57,168 nt of DNA from Thermovirgaceae bacterium (GCA_030656095.1 JAUSOU010000038.1:1-57168), one strand, 5' to 3'. Numbered from the stretch's first letter, positions 17,729 to 27,723 are shown. Notes: generated by a model not told the origin, from the sequence alone. Numbers and translations: made by a program.

Positions 17729-18565
17729 TCAAGATACCCCCTGGTCGCGTTCCTTGCAGTGCAGGAATCGCTTAACCGTATTTTTCGCAATACCATACTC
17801 TTCAGAGACTTTCTTGACAACCTCCCTGTCCGTGAGTCCATCCGCGCAGAGGCGACCGGCCTCATCCTCCCACCCCGGGCCGGGCGGACATTCCCCGGCT
17901 GCGGCAGGCCCGAGCACGAGGACCATTTCGCCCCTTACGGAGCCATCCCTGATCCGGCCAAGGATCGTAGATAGCGTCCCGGAAATGCTCTCCTGGAATA
18001 TCTTGGATATCTCCCTGACAAGGGCGGCCTCTCTGTCTCCCAGGATGTCGATAAGATCAATTACCACGGATTCCGCGCCGTGGGGGGAGAGATACAGCAG
18101 CCCGCAGCCTTCAAGGGCGCGAAAGTATTCGATCCTCCGGCGCCGCTCCCCTCTCTTTTTCGGCAGGAACCCTTCAAAAAAAAAGGGCTGGGGCGGAAAA
18201 CCCGATAGCAGGAGGGCCGGGACAAAGGCCGTTGCGCCGGGCAGGACGTCGATCACGAAATCCGCCTCCCTCGCGCGCCGGATCATCTCAAAACCGGGGT
18301 CGGAGATCCCCGGTGTCCCGGCATCGGAGACAAGGGCCACTGTTTCGCCCCGCCCAAGCCTTTCGAGCAGTGTCTCGGCGCGTTCCCTCTCGTTGAACGC
18401 GTGACAGGAGATAAGGGGTGTCCTTATGTTGTACCTGCTGAGGATCTTTTTTGTTCTCCGGGTGTCCTCGCAGGCGATGATGTCCGCCTCCCGAAGGACC
18501 CGCAGCGCCCTCAGTGTGATATCCTCCATGTTCCCGACCGGGGTCGGGACGACGATCAGGGGCAT
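17729..18565 (-). CDS. rsmI: 16S rRNA 2'-O-ribose C1402 methyltransferase
   Basis: RsmI methylates the ribose of C1402 in the ribosomal P site. The 278-aa SAM-dependent tetrapyrrole-methylase-fold protein starts MPLIVVPTPVGNMEDITLRAL and has ACEDTRRTKKIL, LVSDAGTPGISDPG and PGATAFVPALLLSGFP. A C-terminal helical region (TDREVVKKVSEEYGIAKNTV) resembles the small extra domain seen in RsmI. The track ORF is 101 codons longer, but that part lies inside the preceding gene; the ATG at 18565 has GGAG upstream. It overlaps the methyltransferase gene by 10 nt. Confidence 0.94.
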   Translation of the reverse strand: MPLIVVPTPVGNMEDITLRALRVLREADIIACEDTRRTKKILSRYNIRTPLISCHAFNERERAETLLERLGRGETVALVSDAGTPGISDPGFEMIRRAREADFVIDVLPGATAFVPALLLSGFPPQPFFFEGFLPKKRGERRRRIEYFRALEGCGLLYLSPHGAESVVIDLIDILGDREAALVREISKIFQESISGTLSTILGRIRDGSVRGEMVLVLGPAAAGECPPGPGWEDEAGRLCADGLTDREVVKKVSEEYGIAKNTVKRFLHCKERDQGVS

Positions 18566-19293
18566 TGGGGAGCTCCAGTAGTGTAGGCCTTCAGGAGTTC
18601 TTCGGTGTATTTGCCGCACGAATCCTGTATATAAAGCGGAGACTCCAGAATAACCCCTTTTCCGGCTGCCCGGGCAGCCTGCACCAGGATCACGGAAGCT
18701 TCCCTCCCCGGTGAAGGGTAGACCGGGCGGATCCTCTTCGGCTCGACATGTTCGCGGGAAAGTATGGACATCAGCTCCGCCGTTCTCTTGGCCCTGAGGA
18801 CCAGAAACAGCTTCCCTCTGTTCGCCAGAAGGTACTTCGCCGCCCTGATGACATCTTCGAGTGTGCACTGGGTTCCGTGCCTTGCCACGGCCTCGGATTC
18901 CCGGGGACTGTGGCGGCTGCTGGCAGCCTCGTCATATGGCGGGTTGACGACAACGGCGCTGAATGACTGTGCGGGGTAGATCTCCCTGATCCTTCTGAGA
19001 TCACCCTCCCTGAACGAAACCCTTTCGTGCAGTCCGTTCCCGGCGGCGTTCTTCCTCGCCAAGGCGACGAGTCCGGGCTGTATCTCCAGTCCTTCGATCA
19101 CTGCGGAAGGGAATCTCCTGGCAAGCAGGAGGGAAATCGCCCCATGTGCCGACCCGAGTTCGATCACCTTTTCTCCCCCGCGGACCTTTACGTAGGACGA
19201 GAGAAGAACGGTGTCCACGCTCACCCTGGGGCCGTCGACAGGCTGATCGAGCAGCAACTCCCCGTATAGGATAGCGTCCCTCGTCGTCTTCAT
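18556..19293 (-). CDS. TrmN6/YfiC-like SAM-dependent methyltransferase
   Basis: A 245-aa Rossmann methyltransferase of the YfiC/YabB type. E. coli TrmN6 makes m6A37 in tRNA1Val. SAM-binding motif I is VIELGSAHGAISLLLA near residue 45, and the N6-adenine signature NPPY is in VVVNPPYDEA near 117. The RHSPRESEAVARHG stretch after NPPY is characteristic of this subfamily. The ATG overlaps the smc stop (ATGA). Substrate is inferred from family; the tRNA-modification neighbours (rsmI, metG, tgt, sua5) fit. Confidence 0.85.
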   Translation of the reverse strand: MKTTRDAILYGELLLDQPVDGPRVSVDTVLLSSYVKVRGGEKVIELGSAHGAISLLLARRFPSAVIEGLEIQPGLVALARKNAAGNGLHERVSFREGDLRRIREIYPAQSFSAVVVNPPYDEAASSRHSPRESEAVARHGTQCTLEDVIRAAKYLLANRGKLFLVLRAKRTAELMSILSREHVEPKRIRPVYPSPGREASVILVQAARAAGKGVILESPLYIQDSCGKYTEELLKAYTTGAPQCP

Positions 19294-22200
19294 CAGTCCC
19301 AGTCCTCAAGCCTGACTCCGACTACCTGGGAGAGACCCGGCTCAGCCATTGTGACTCCGTACATAAGGTCCGCCCTCTCCATCGTTGCCCGCCTGTGGGT
19401 CATGCATATCAGCTGCATGGACTTGGAGTACTCCCTGGCAAGATCCGAGAAGCGCCGGAGGTTGACCTCATCGAGCGACGAATCGACCTCATCCAGAACC
19501 GCCAGCGGAACTCCCGCCACCTCCATCGCGGCGAAGAGAAGGGAAATCGCCGAGAGCGACTGCTCCCCGCCCGACAGTTGCGCCAGGTGCTGGGGGCGTT
19601 TCCCGGGGGGGCGCGCGATTACATCGACCCCCGTGTCCCAGGCCAGACCTTCGTCAGCCAACTTCAGATGGGCCTCGCCGCCGCCGAAGAGTCTCTGGAA
19701 GAGCGAACAGAAGCGCTTGTCTATCTTTTTGAGCGAGGTTGAAAACAGCGCTCCGGCCTGCCTGTCGGTCTCCTCTATCAGCCTCCTCAGTTCGTCAATG
19801 CCTCCTCCGACATCACGGAGCTGTTCTCCAAGAAATGAAAGCCTCTCTGTAAGGGATGTATCCTCCGATAAAACCCCGATATCGACATCTCCGACCTCTC
19901 TCAGGCCCTTTTCCATCTCCCTGACTCTGCGGCGGATCCTGTCGTGATCCCTCGTGTCGACATTCCCGTTTCCCGGATAGGGAAATCGCTCCTCCCACAT
20001 GTCCACGGATTCGGATATCTCCGCCTCTGCCGATTCCGCGCGGTGGTGCGCCTGGCGGATCTTTTCGACAAGTGACTCCAGTCGCCCGGCCGAGGATGCC
20101 GACCTCTCCATGACCCTGTTCTGGACAGAGAGAGCCGCCGAATACCTCTTCTCGAGAGACTCGAGCCTCGATGCTGCCCTCCCAAGGTTCTTCCAGATCC
20201 CGAAGTAGTCATTGCCCAGTTTTTTCAGCCGCTCCAGCGTCAGCGCCGCCGAGGATGAAGCCTCGGCGAGGCCCTTTTCCAGCGAGGAGATGCGATCGAG
20301 CGCCCTCTTCTTCTCCTCCCCGATCATTGAAAGCATGCGGTCCGCGGTTCCGAGCCGCTCCGCCGCAAGATCGGCCCGCGACCTTCGCTCCTCCAGCACC
20401 TTGACCAGGGAGACCTCAAGCGCTGTATCCACTCTCTCCTGTACGCGATCGCGCAGTTCGTCCAGCTTCGTTATCCCCGCCAGCTGCTCCTTTCCGCAGG
20501 AGGAAAGTTCCGAGAGGATTTTTCTGATCCGCTCTCTCGCATGACCTGCCTCTCTGCCTGCTGCCGCAGCCTCCGAGACGAGAACACGGGCCTCTTCCTC
20601 GCGGCGCTTCCTCTCCTCGAAGATGCGCCGGGACTCCTCGGAGGCCTCTCTTTCCTCCGCCTGCAGAAGAGATATCTCCTTCTCGAGTCTATTCTGTTCT
20701 CCGCGAATACGGTCCGCCGCTGTCTCTTTTCCGGCGAGGAGCCGCTTCATCTCCAGAGCGCCGGGCGCCTTGGCCGCCTTACCGCCGCTTATGGTTCCTC
20801 CGGGCTGGAAGACATCTCCGTCAAGCGTGACGATCGGCCCCCTGAAACCCTCCCTTGCGAGATCGCGTCCGACTTCGAATGACCTGACGACAAGGAGATC
20901 CCCGAGGACATGGAGCACACAGCTCTCCCACTCCTTTTCCATCCCCACAAGATCGGCGGCGAGGCCGACTATGCCCTCGCGCTCCATGGATAAGCCCTGG
21001 GCGGGCTGTCGCTTTTTCGAACTCTCAAAGGGGAGGAAGGTGGCCCTCCCGGCAGATTTCGATTTGAGGTGCCCGATGCAGCGTCCTGCCTCTTCGATAT
21101 CCCTTACGAGGAGAAGGAACTGCCTGGCCCCGAGGAAAGACTCCATGGCCGTCGTAAGCTCCTCGGGGCAGGTGATCACGTCCACCAGAGGTCTGGGAGA
21201 GGCTTCAAGCCGCCCCAGCCGGACCGCTGCCAGAAGATGTTGGACCGGGGAGGGGTAAACCCGCGAAAAAACGGTCTCGCGGAGGGATTCGGCCTCTCCC
21301 TCTACGGCGGAAAGATCCCTGAGCAGAGCCTGTTTTGCGGCCGCAGCCTGTTGATAGGATGCATACGCACCCCTATGCTTCTGTCCGGCCTCAGACTCCT
21401 CCCGGCGGATCGAAGAGAGCAGGACTTCAAGGTCCTCAAGAGCCCTTCCGGCTTCCTTCTCCTTTGCCACGACACGGGAGAGGCTCCCTGATGCCTCAAG
21501 AACCGCCCTTCCGAGGCTGCTCCCCCTTGCGCGGGCTCCCTCGAGACCGGCCTCACAGGCGGCGACCTCTTCCCTGAATGCCCTGATGCGGTCTGAATGC
21601 TCCTCGACCGATCTTTGATAGGCCTCCCACTTCTCACTTTCCGCATTGAAAGCCCCGGCCGCCGTCTTTTCCTCTTCGGCAGCCCTCTTGAAATCAGCCT
21701 CAGCGCCTTCGCGCCTGGAATCGATCTCGCCGAAACGATCCTTCTCGATCGACAGGTCTTTCGAGAACTCCCTCTTCCTTTCGATGGTGCCGCGCAAGAC
21801 AGCCCCCAGCGAAAAGAGTTCGCGCCTCGCCTCTCCAATATGTCTCCCCTGGGAGGAGACGGATTCAAGAGCCTCCCCGCGGTCGCGGGCCAGGTTCTGG
21901 ATCCTGACCCCCTCGTCCGCGACGGCCCTGCGCCACCCCGAGGCCCAGAGCCGGGCCGTTCCCCTCCGGTCTTCGATCAGAACGATCTCCTGCCGTATGG
22001 CATCGTGGATAGCCTCGGCCCTTGCCCTCCGGATCCAGTAGAGCAGGCTCCGCTCCCTTTCGAGAACGTCCATTATCGCCTTGGCCTGTCTTGCCCTGAT
22101 CACGGAATCGGCAATGGTCTCTTTCCTGATCTGCAGTTCTGATCTGAGGGTCATCAGCCTCTGCATCTCCAACGATGCCGCATCGAGACGCTGGTTGGCC

Positions 22201-22706
22201 TCCTCGCGCTGTCTCCTGTAAAGATCTATCCCGAAGATCGATTCCAGGTGGGTACGACGCTGCAACGGTCTCTGCTGGATGACATCAGAGACCTCCCCCT
22301 GGCTTATGAATGCGAAGCGGTCCCCTTCGAGATGCCACTCCCGCTTGATCGCATCCAGATCGGCAAGCCTCACCTTACTGCCGTCGACTGCTATCGTGCT
22401 TCCGTCTTCCTGTGAATACCTTCTCCTCAGCCCGCAGACCCTGTCCCCGTCGCGAAGGTGGACCAGCACCTCCGATGATGTCGCTGGAGGAAGGCTTATG
22501 CTCCCCTGAAAGAGCAGGTCCTGCTGCCTCACTATCCGGAGTCTTCCCGGATGGCCGTCCCCAAGGGCCCAGCGCAGGGCATCGAGAATGTTGCTCTTCC
22601 CGCTGCCGTTGGGACCCACCACTGCGGTGAAATTCCTGGAAAGGGCGATCTCGTGGCTGCCACCGAAACTCTTGAACCCCTTAAGATGGATCCGTCCGAT
22701 GAACAA
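19293..22706 (-). CDS. smc: Chromosome partition ATPase SMC
   Basis: SMC organises and segregates the chromosome with ScpA/ScpB. The 1137-aa protein has an N-terminal head with Walker A GPNGSGKS (31-38), a long coiled coil, a hinge around residues 500-640 (PLVDVITCPEELTTAMESFLG, IVTLDGDVFQPGGTISGG), a return coiled coil, and a C-terminal head with ABC signature LSGGEQSLSAISLLF and Walker B LAVLDEVDSSLDEVNL. I see a TTG start with GGGGAG close upstream, overlapping the rng 3' end by 26 nt. scpA and scpB are not in the window. Confidence 0.96.
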   Translation of the reverse strand: MFIGRIHLKGFKSFGGSHEIALSRNFTAVVGPNGSGKSNILDALRWALGDGHPGRLRIVRQQDLLFQGSISLPPATSSEVLVHLRDGDRVCGLRRRYSQEDGSTIAVDGSKVRLADLDAIKREWHLEGDRFAFISQGEVSDVIQQRPLQRRTHLESIFGIDLYRRQREEANQRLDAASLEMQRLMTLRSELQIRKETIADSVIRARQAKAIMDVLERERSLLYWIRRARAEAIHDAIRQEIVLIEDRRGTARLWASGWRRAVADEGVRIQNLARDRGEALESVSSQGRHIGEARRELFSLGAVLRGTIERKREFSKDLSIEKDRFGEIDSRREGAEADFKRAAEEEKTAAGAFNAESEKWEAYQRSVEEHSDRIRAFREEVAACEAGLEGARARGSSLGRAVLEASGSLSRVVAKEKEAGRALEDLEVLLSSIRREESEAGQKHRGAYASYQQAAAAKQALLRDLSAVEGEAESLRETVFSRVYPSPVQHLLAAVRLGRLEASPRPLVDVITCPEELTTAMESFLGARQFLLLVRDIEEAGRCIGHLKSKSAGRATFLPFESSKKRQPAQGLSMEREGIVGLAADLVGMEKEWESCVLHVLGDLLVVRSFEVGRDLAREGFRGPIVTLDGDVFQPGGTISGGKAAKAPGALEMKRLLAGKETAADRIRGEQNRLEKEISLLQAEEREASEESRRIFEERKRREEEARVLVSEAAAAGREAGHARERIRKILSELSSCGKEQLAGITKLDELRDRVQERVDTALEVSLVKVLEERRSRADLAAERLGTADRMLSMIGEEKKRALDRISSLEKGLAEASSSAALTLERLKKLGNDYFGIWKNLGRAASRLESLEKRYSAALSVQNRVMERSASSAGRLESLVEKIRQAHHRAESAEAEISESVDMWEERFPYPGNGNVDTRDHDRIRRRVREMEKGLREVGDVDIGVLSEDTSLTERLSFLGEQLRDVGGGIDELRRLIEETDRQAGALFSTSLKKIDKRFCSLFQRLFGGGEAHLKLADEGLAWDTGVDVIARPPGKRPQHLAQLSGGEQSLSAISLLFAAMEVAGVPLAVLDEVDSSLDEVNLRRFSDLAREYSKSMQLICMTHRRATMERADLMYGVTMAEPGLSQVVGVRLEDWD

Positions 22707-24177
22707 CGCTCCCCGCCCCCCTTTGCTCCAGAAGCGCTATCCGGTGCTCGGCCTGCTCGACAGTACCCTGTGTTTCCAGCCTGAACTTTTCCCAGGGCGA
22801 ATCGAAAACCTCCCTCAAAAAGATGCGGATACCGAACTCCTCTTCCCACAACGGGAGAAAACTTTCGCTGATGAACGCTGCCGCCGCAGGGTGGATTTCA
22901 ATCAGGAGAGCCTCGGGGCTGCCCGAAAAAACAACCTTCCTGATGAAGCGCTTCAGATCCAGCGCTATCGTCTCCTCCCGCGCCACAACACCCGTCCCGC
23001 CGCAGAAGGGGCACCCCCTTGTAAAAGTCGAACGGATATCCGAACGGGCCCTTTTGCGGGTCAGTTCGACCAGACCAAGCGGTGTTACCCCGAAGACCCT
23101 GGCCTTGCAGCGGTCCCCCCTGAAGAGGGCCCTGAGTGTTTCTATGAGTTTCTGCTGGTCCCCTTCATCGTCCATATCGATGAAATCGATGACCACAATT
23201 CCGCCCAGAGCCCTCAGCCTGAGTTGGCGGGCGATCTCGCGGGCGGATTCAAGGTTGGTCCGGAGAATCGTGCTCCTGGGGTCACCGTCGCCTGTGAACT
23301 TGCCCGTATTGACGTCGATCACCGTGAGGGCCTCTGTCTGGTCGATCACAAGGTAGGCGCCTGAATCAAGCCAGACCTTTCTGTTGAGCGCGGTCTCAAG
23401 GTCCTTTTCGATCCCGTAGTACTCGAACAGCGGGATACTGCTACTGTGGAGAGTGACCTCCGGCGTTACCCCGTTGCGGGAAAACCTTCCAAGGCTCGAC
23501 AGAATGTTTGCGTACTCTTCCTCACTGTCGACTATGATCTCTTCAACGGACCCGTTCGGCTCGTCCCGGAGGATCCTTCCAACGAGGCCCAGGTCCTGGT
23601 AGATAAGGCATGGCGCATTCTGCTCCCCGGCCAGCCTCCGGATTTCATTCCAGAGATTCAGAAGAGATTCGAGATCCTCTTCAAGAACGTCCTGATCCAC
23701 CCCTTCGGCGGCAGTCCTGACGATGATCCCAGCCTCCTGGGGGCGGATCCTTCTGGCGAACGCCCTGAGGCGCTCACGCTCCTCCTCGGATATCCGCCTC
23801 GAGACCCCGGTCTCGTGCCCTCCCGTGACGAGTACCAAAAATCTCCCCGGGATGGATATCCTCGCGGTGACCCTGGCTCCCTTTCCCTTTCTTGCGGTCT
23901 TGGTGACCTGGACCAGGATCTCCGAGTTCTGCATGACTTCGATACCCTTCGCGTCCTCCAGGTAGAGGAAGGCGTTGCGCCCGTCGCCAAGGTTGAGGAA
24001 TGCGGAATTCATGCCGGGAATCACCTTGTCGACCCTGGCCTTGTATATTTCGCCGCTTCTCTGGCGGTCCCACATCCGTTCGACGAATATCTCGTTGAGC
24101 CGGCCGCCCTCGACTATGGCGACCCTCGTCTCCTCAGCGTCTATGACGTTGGCGAATATCTTCCTGTCTGCGCTCAC
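22681..24177 (-). CDS. rng: Ribonuclease G/E family endoribonuclease
   Basis: A 498-aa single-strand-specific endoribonuclease acting in rRNA maturation and mRNA decay. An S1-like RNA-binding segment follows the start (GEIYKARVDKVIPGMNSAFLNLG). The catalytic Mg ligands are in VIDVNTG and VVIDFIDMD, and the zinc-link cysteines of the RNase E/G dimer are in CPFCGG. It lacks the long C-terminal degradosome scaffold, so it is RNase G-like. GTG start directly after the TAG of the DUF2344 gene. In many bacteria rplU-rpmA-obg follow rng; here smc follows. Confidence 0.94.
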   Translation of the reverse strand: MSADRKIFANVIDAEETRVAIVEGGRLNEIFVERMWDRQRSGEIYKARVDKVIPGMNSAFLNLGDGRNAFLYLEDAKGIEVMQNSEILVQVTKTARKGKGARVTARISIPGRFLVLVTGGHETGVSRRISEEERERLRAFARRIRPQEAGIIVRTAAEGVDQDVLEEDLESLLNLWNEIRRLAGEQNAPCLIYQDLGLVGRILRDEPNGSVEEIIVDSEEEYANILSSLGRFSRNGVTPEVTLHSSSIPLFEYYGIEKDLETALNRKVWLDSGAYLVIDQTEALTVIDVNTGKFTGDGDPRSTILRTNLESAREIARQLRLRALGGIVVIDFIDMDDEGDQQKLIETLRALFRGDRCKARVFGVTPLGLVELTRKRARSDIRSTFTRGCPFCGGTGVVAREETIALDLKRFIRKVVFSGSPEALLIEIHPAAAAFISESFLPLWEEEFGIRIFLREVFDSPWEKFRLETQGTVEQAEHRIALLEQRGAGSVVHRTDPS

Positions 24178-24795
24178 CTAAAAACCCTCACCCTCACATA
24201 AAAGGGGCCTGACGCACTTTCCCGTCCATGTACCCACTGCCAGCCTCGCCACAAGGAGATCCTTCCATGCATGGATCAATCCTTCTGATACGAGTATCTT
24301 CACGACGGTTCCGGCTCCGATCTGCCCCGGAGAACCCACGGCGAGGTCGACCCATCGCTGCCCCGCTAAAATGGAAAGAGTCTCCGGAACGGGGATCCAA
24401 CCCCCGGAAATCATATCCCTGATCCTGGAATGGGAATCTTCTTCCCTTAAAAATATCCGGTAGAACGCGGCTTCACACTCGTCGTTCAGTTTTGGCCTGC
24501 CGTCGACAACACCAGCCCTCAGGATTTGAACACCCTTGGGGAGCGCGGCGTTGAGATAAGGGATCATGGATTCACTCCATCGTTCCAGCCATACCTCAAG
24601 AGGCTCCTCCATGGCCGGAACGCCGACAGGCAGTGCGGGCCCAAGGCTGATCTTCGGATGAGGCGCCAGCCCCCGGGTCTGCTCGATATCCGCCCCGATC
24701 CTTCGAAGAGACCGGCAGAACAGGGGGGGCATCTCAACATGGGGAACAAAACAGGTCCGTCCTCTTTTGGAGAAGACCATCCGCACCCTGGCCAT
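24178..24795 (-). CDS. DUF2344 (TIGR03936-type) radical-SAM-associated protein
   Basis: A 205-aa protein of the family that sits directly after, or is fused to, the TIGR03960-type radical SAM protein. Typical family features are an N-terminal RVRMVFSKRGRTCFVPHVEM and the APHPKISLGPALPVGV segment. The function is not established; the linkage to an RNase E/G gene suggests an RNA-related role, which is inference. The ATG at 24795 (GGAG upstream) is preferred over the track's earlier start inside the upstream gene. The gap from the upstream stop is one nucleotide. Confidence 0.85.
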   Translation of the reverse strand: MARVRMVFSKRGRTCFVPHVEMPPLFCRSLRRIGADIEQTRGLAPHPKISLGPALPVGVPAMEEPLEVWLERWSESMIPYLNAALPKGVQILRAGVVDGRPKLNDECEAAFYRIFLREEDSHSRIRDMISGGWIPVPETLSILAGQRWVDLAVGSPGQIGAGTVVKILVSEGLIHAWKDLLVARLAVGTWTGKCVRPLLCEGEGF

Positions 24796-24796
24796 T

Positions 24797-26584
24797 TCAG
24801 GGCTCCAGGGCGGGACATCCGCCCTCGTGCCAGCCGCAGAGGCCGCACTTCCCGTCACGGCAGTCGGGCGTCAGTGTTCCCGAGAGCGCCCTCTCCCTCT
24901 CCGCCAGCAGGAACTTCCGGGAGACCCCCGTGTCGATAATCTCCCATGGGAAAGGCTCATCGGCCCCTCTCTCGCGGATCGTGTACTGCAGGGGGTCGAT
25001 TCCGCATGCTTCGAAGGCGTCCATCCATATTCCCATGCTGAAGCATTCGCTCCAGCCGTCGAAACGCGCACCCCTTCGCCAGGCTTCCTCGATCACGGCA
25101 GCCAGCCGGCTGTCGCCCCGGGCGAAAACCCCCTCGAGGAAGGTCTGGGAAGGTTCATGGTAGTTGAGCGAGAGCCCCGTCTGCCGGGCCATTCTCTTGA
25201 GGGAGCCTCCCTTTTCCGCAAGCTCATCGATCGATGCCTGCGCCTCCCACTGGAAGGGCGTGTGGGGTTTGGGGACGAACCCCGCTACGGATACGCTGAT
25301 CTTCGTTTTTCTCCCGTATCTTTTGCCCTTGGCGCGTGCCATCAGAGCGAGCTCGATTATCGCTTCGATGTCCTCACGGGTTTCGGTCGGCAGCCCCATC
25401 ATGAAGTAAAGCTTCATCCTCTCCCAGCCCCTGGAGAATACATCCTCGAAGACGGTCTCGATGTCCAGTTCGGTTATCCCCTTGTTGATGACGTCGCGAA
25501 GCCTCTGTGTACCGGCCTCCGGGGCGAAGGTCAGACCGCCCCTTCCGAGCGTCTCCATCTGGTCGGCCAGCGCGACTGAAAATCCGTCCATGCGAAGGCT
25601 GGGTAGCGACAGTTTTATGTTCTTTGCGGCGAGTTCCGGGGCAAGCGCCCTGATGACCTTTTCTATTCCGGTGTAGTCGCAGGATGCAAGCGAAACAAGA
25701 CCCAGCTCCTCGTAACCGGACTTTTCGAGGAGCTCTTTCGCAATTGCGGCGACCCTTTCGGGAGATCTTTCGCGAACGGGACGAGAGACCATCCCGGCCT
25801 GGCAGAAGCGACAGCCCCTCGTACACCCGCGAAAGACTTCCACTCCCGCCCGGTCGTGAATTATCCCCCCTGAAGGAACTATCATCCCGGCAGGATAAAA
25901 ACCGTTGTCGAGATCCATCAGGACACGCCTTTTGACAGGCCGTTTCCCCTGGACCGAAGGAACGTAAAAACCCTCGATACTGGCCAGGGCATGGAGGAAA
26001 TCATCTCTGCCCGCGCCCCCGTGACCATTGTATGCGGCGATAAGATCCGGAAGCAGAAGCTCCCCGTCTCCGGCACAGAAGACATCGATGAACGGGGCTA
26101 GCGGTTCCGGCGCCAGCGCCCCGGGGCCTCCGGCCGCCACGATGGGGTCGTGGTCACTTCTCTGGGAGGACCGAAGCGGAACGCCTCCGAGATCGAGCAT
26201 TGTCAGGATGTTCGTCGATGTGAGTTCGTACTGGAGCGTAAAGCCGAGTATGCCGAATGATGATAGAGGGCTGCCGGATTCGAGTGAACAGAGCGGCATG
26301 CTCCACTCCCTCAGAAGAGCCTCCGCATCTGGCCAGGGGCAGTAGGCTCTCTCTACCCTCGTCCCGGGGATGCCTGAAGCAAGGTCGTAGAGAAGCTGAA
26401 AGCCGAGGTAGCTCATCCCCACTTCGTAGACGTCGGGAAAAGCGAGGCAGATCGAGACCTTTTCCTCTTTCCGGGGGATAAGACCATCGGCTCCCCACTC
26501 CCCCCCCGCATACCTTGAGGGGTGCTTCACGGAACAGAGAAACTGCCACATCGGGTCTTCCAGCTCTTCGAAGAGAAAGGACAT
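24797..26584 (-). CDS. B12-binding-type radical SAM protein (TIGR03960-like)
   Basis: A 595-aa radical SAM enzyme. The N-terminal ~180 residues resemble a cobalamin-binding domain (FPDVYEVGMSYLGFQLLYDL) although no DxHxxG cobalamin motif is obvious. The [4Fe-4S]/SAM motif is CTRGCRFCQAG near residue 255, followed by a TIM-barrel core (LTFAPEAGTQRLRDVINKG). A cysteine-rich C-terminus (CRDGKCGLCGWHEGGC) may bind a second metal site. The substrate is unknown. It is translationally linked to the DUF2344 partner and rng downstream, and follows rodA by 23 nt. Confidence 0.85.
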   Translation of the reverse strand: MSFLFEELEDPMWQFLCSVKHPSRYAGGEWGADGLIPRKEEKVSICLAFPDVYEVGMSYLGFQLLYDLASGIPGTRVERAYCPWPDAEALLREWSMPLCSLESGSPLSSFGILGFTLQYELTSTNILTMLDLGGVPLRSSQRSDHDPIVAAGGPGALAPEPLAPFIDVFCAGDGELLLPDLIAAYNGHGGAGRDDFLHALASIEGFYVPSVQGKRPVKRRVLMDLDNGFYPAGMIVPSGGIIHDRAGVEVFRGCTRGCRFCQAGMVSRPVRERSPERVAAIAKELLEKSGYEELGLVSLASCDYTGIEKVIRALAPELAAKNIKLSLPSLRMDGFSVALADQMETLGRGGLTFAPEAGTQRLRDVINKGITELDIETVFEDVFSRGWERMKLYFMMGLPTETREDIEAIIELALMARAKGKRYGRKTKISVSVAGFVPKPHTPFQWEAQASIDELAEKGGSLKRMARQTGLSLNYHEPSQTFLEGVFARGDSRLAAVIEEAWRRGARFDGWSECFSMGIWMDAFEACGIDPLQYTIRERGADEPFPWEIIDTGVSRKFLLAERERALSGTLTPDCRDGKCGLCGWHEGGCPALEP

Positions 26585-26607
26585 TCAGCAAATCCTCCGT
26601 TCCAGTA

Positions 26608-27723
26608 TCAATCGTAGTGCTGTCTGGCCGCAACATGGACGCTCTGGACAAGCCCCAGCGCTGCACCTAAAGAGACAAGGGAACTGCCTCCGTAGCTGAC
26701 GAAAGGAAGCGCCAGGCCTGTGACCGGAGCTATCCCCACGCTCATGGCTATGTTCTCGAAGACCTGGAACCAGATCCAGGCCGAAATCGCCGCGACGATG
26801 ATCTGCCCTCTTTCGTCGCCGGACCTGAGCGCGGTGCGTACCATTCTCCAGAGAATGACAGCGAAAAGCGCAAGCACGATAACGGCGCCCACAAAGCCGA
26901 ACTCCTCGGAAAAAACGCTGAAGATGAAGTCAGTGTGAGGTTCCGGCAGGAAGTGCAGTTTGCTCTGCGACCCCTTCAGGAAACCCTTTCCCAGGATGCC
27001 TCCCGCTCCCACGGCTATCCTCGACTGGATTACATTGTAGCCCGCACCCAAAGGATCGAGTGAGGGGTTGATAAAAACCAGCATGCGGAGTTTCTGGTAC
27101 TCCTTGAGCATCGACCATCCCAGCGGGAGGGAGAACAGGACGGCGCCGGTCATGGAAAAGAGGTATTTTTTAGGAGTTCCCGCCGCCACAAGCGCCGCGA
27201 AGATCATGAAAGCGTAGACGGTGACAGTTCCGAGGTCGGGCTGAAGCAGCACCAGAATGGGCGCCAGTGATGACAGCAGTATAGCCCCGGAGATGTTCAT
27301 GATCCCTTTAGGGGGGTAACGGGTGAGGAACGAAGCCAGGAAGAGGGCCAGCGCCACCTTGACAGGCTCAGCCGGCTGAAGCCTCAATGCCCCGAAATCG
27401 AACCAGCTTTTTGCCCCCCTGGCGGTGTATCCCGCAACGAGAACTGCAACAAGCAGCAAAAGGGAGGCGGCATATATCCAGTAGGAATATTTCAGCACCC
27501 TCTCGTAACCGACGGAAAACGCCGCTACGAAAACAACTCCGCCCATGACCCCCCAGACCAGCTGCCGGAGCGCGAACTGAATGGCCACGTCACCCTTCCC
27601 GGCCACGGCGCTGTAGATAGAGAAAACGCCCACCAACAGAAGGGCCGCCGCAGAGCCGACGGCGATCCCGTCTATCTCCCTGAGCCTTGAAAGGTCCTCG
27701 CGCAGGGCGCCAGGACCCCTCAT
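26608..27723 (-). CDS. rodA: RodA-type SEDS peptidoglycan polymerase
   Basis: RodA polymerises lipid II during lateral wall growth with its partner PBP2. The 371-aa integral membrane protein shows about ten transmembrane segments and SEDS motifs: AKSWFDFGALRLQPAEPVKV, LQPDLGTVTVY, the large extracellular loop with GAGYNVIQSRIAVGAGGILGKG, and the C-terminal LPFVSYGGSSLVS. Lineage and context (mreBCD, mrdA) argue for RodA, not FtsW. The ATG overlaps the minE stop (ATGA). Confidence 0.94.
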   Translation of the reverse strand: MRGPGALREDLSRLREIDGIAVGSAAALLLVGVFSIYSAVAGKGDVAIQFALRQLVWGVMGGVVFVAAFSVGYERVLKYSYWIYAASLLLLVAVLVAGYTARGAKSWFDFGALRLQPAEPVKVALALFLASFLTRYPPKGIMNISGAILLSSLAPILVLLQPDLGTVTVYAFMIFAALVAAGTPKKYLFSMTGAVLFSLPLGWSMLKEYQKLRMLVFINPSLDPLGAGYNVIQSRIAVGAGGILGKGFLKGSQSKLHFLPEPHTDFIFSVFSEEFGFVGAVIVLALFAVILWRMVRTALRSGDERGQIIVAAISAWIWFQVFENIAMSVGIAPVTGLALPFVSYGGSSLVSLGAALGLVQSVHVAARQHYD

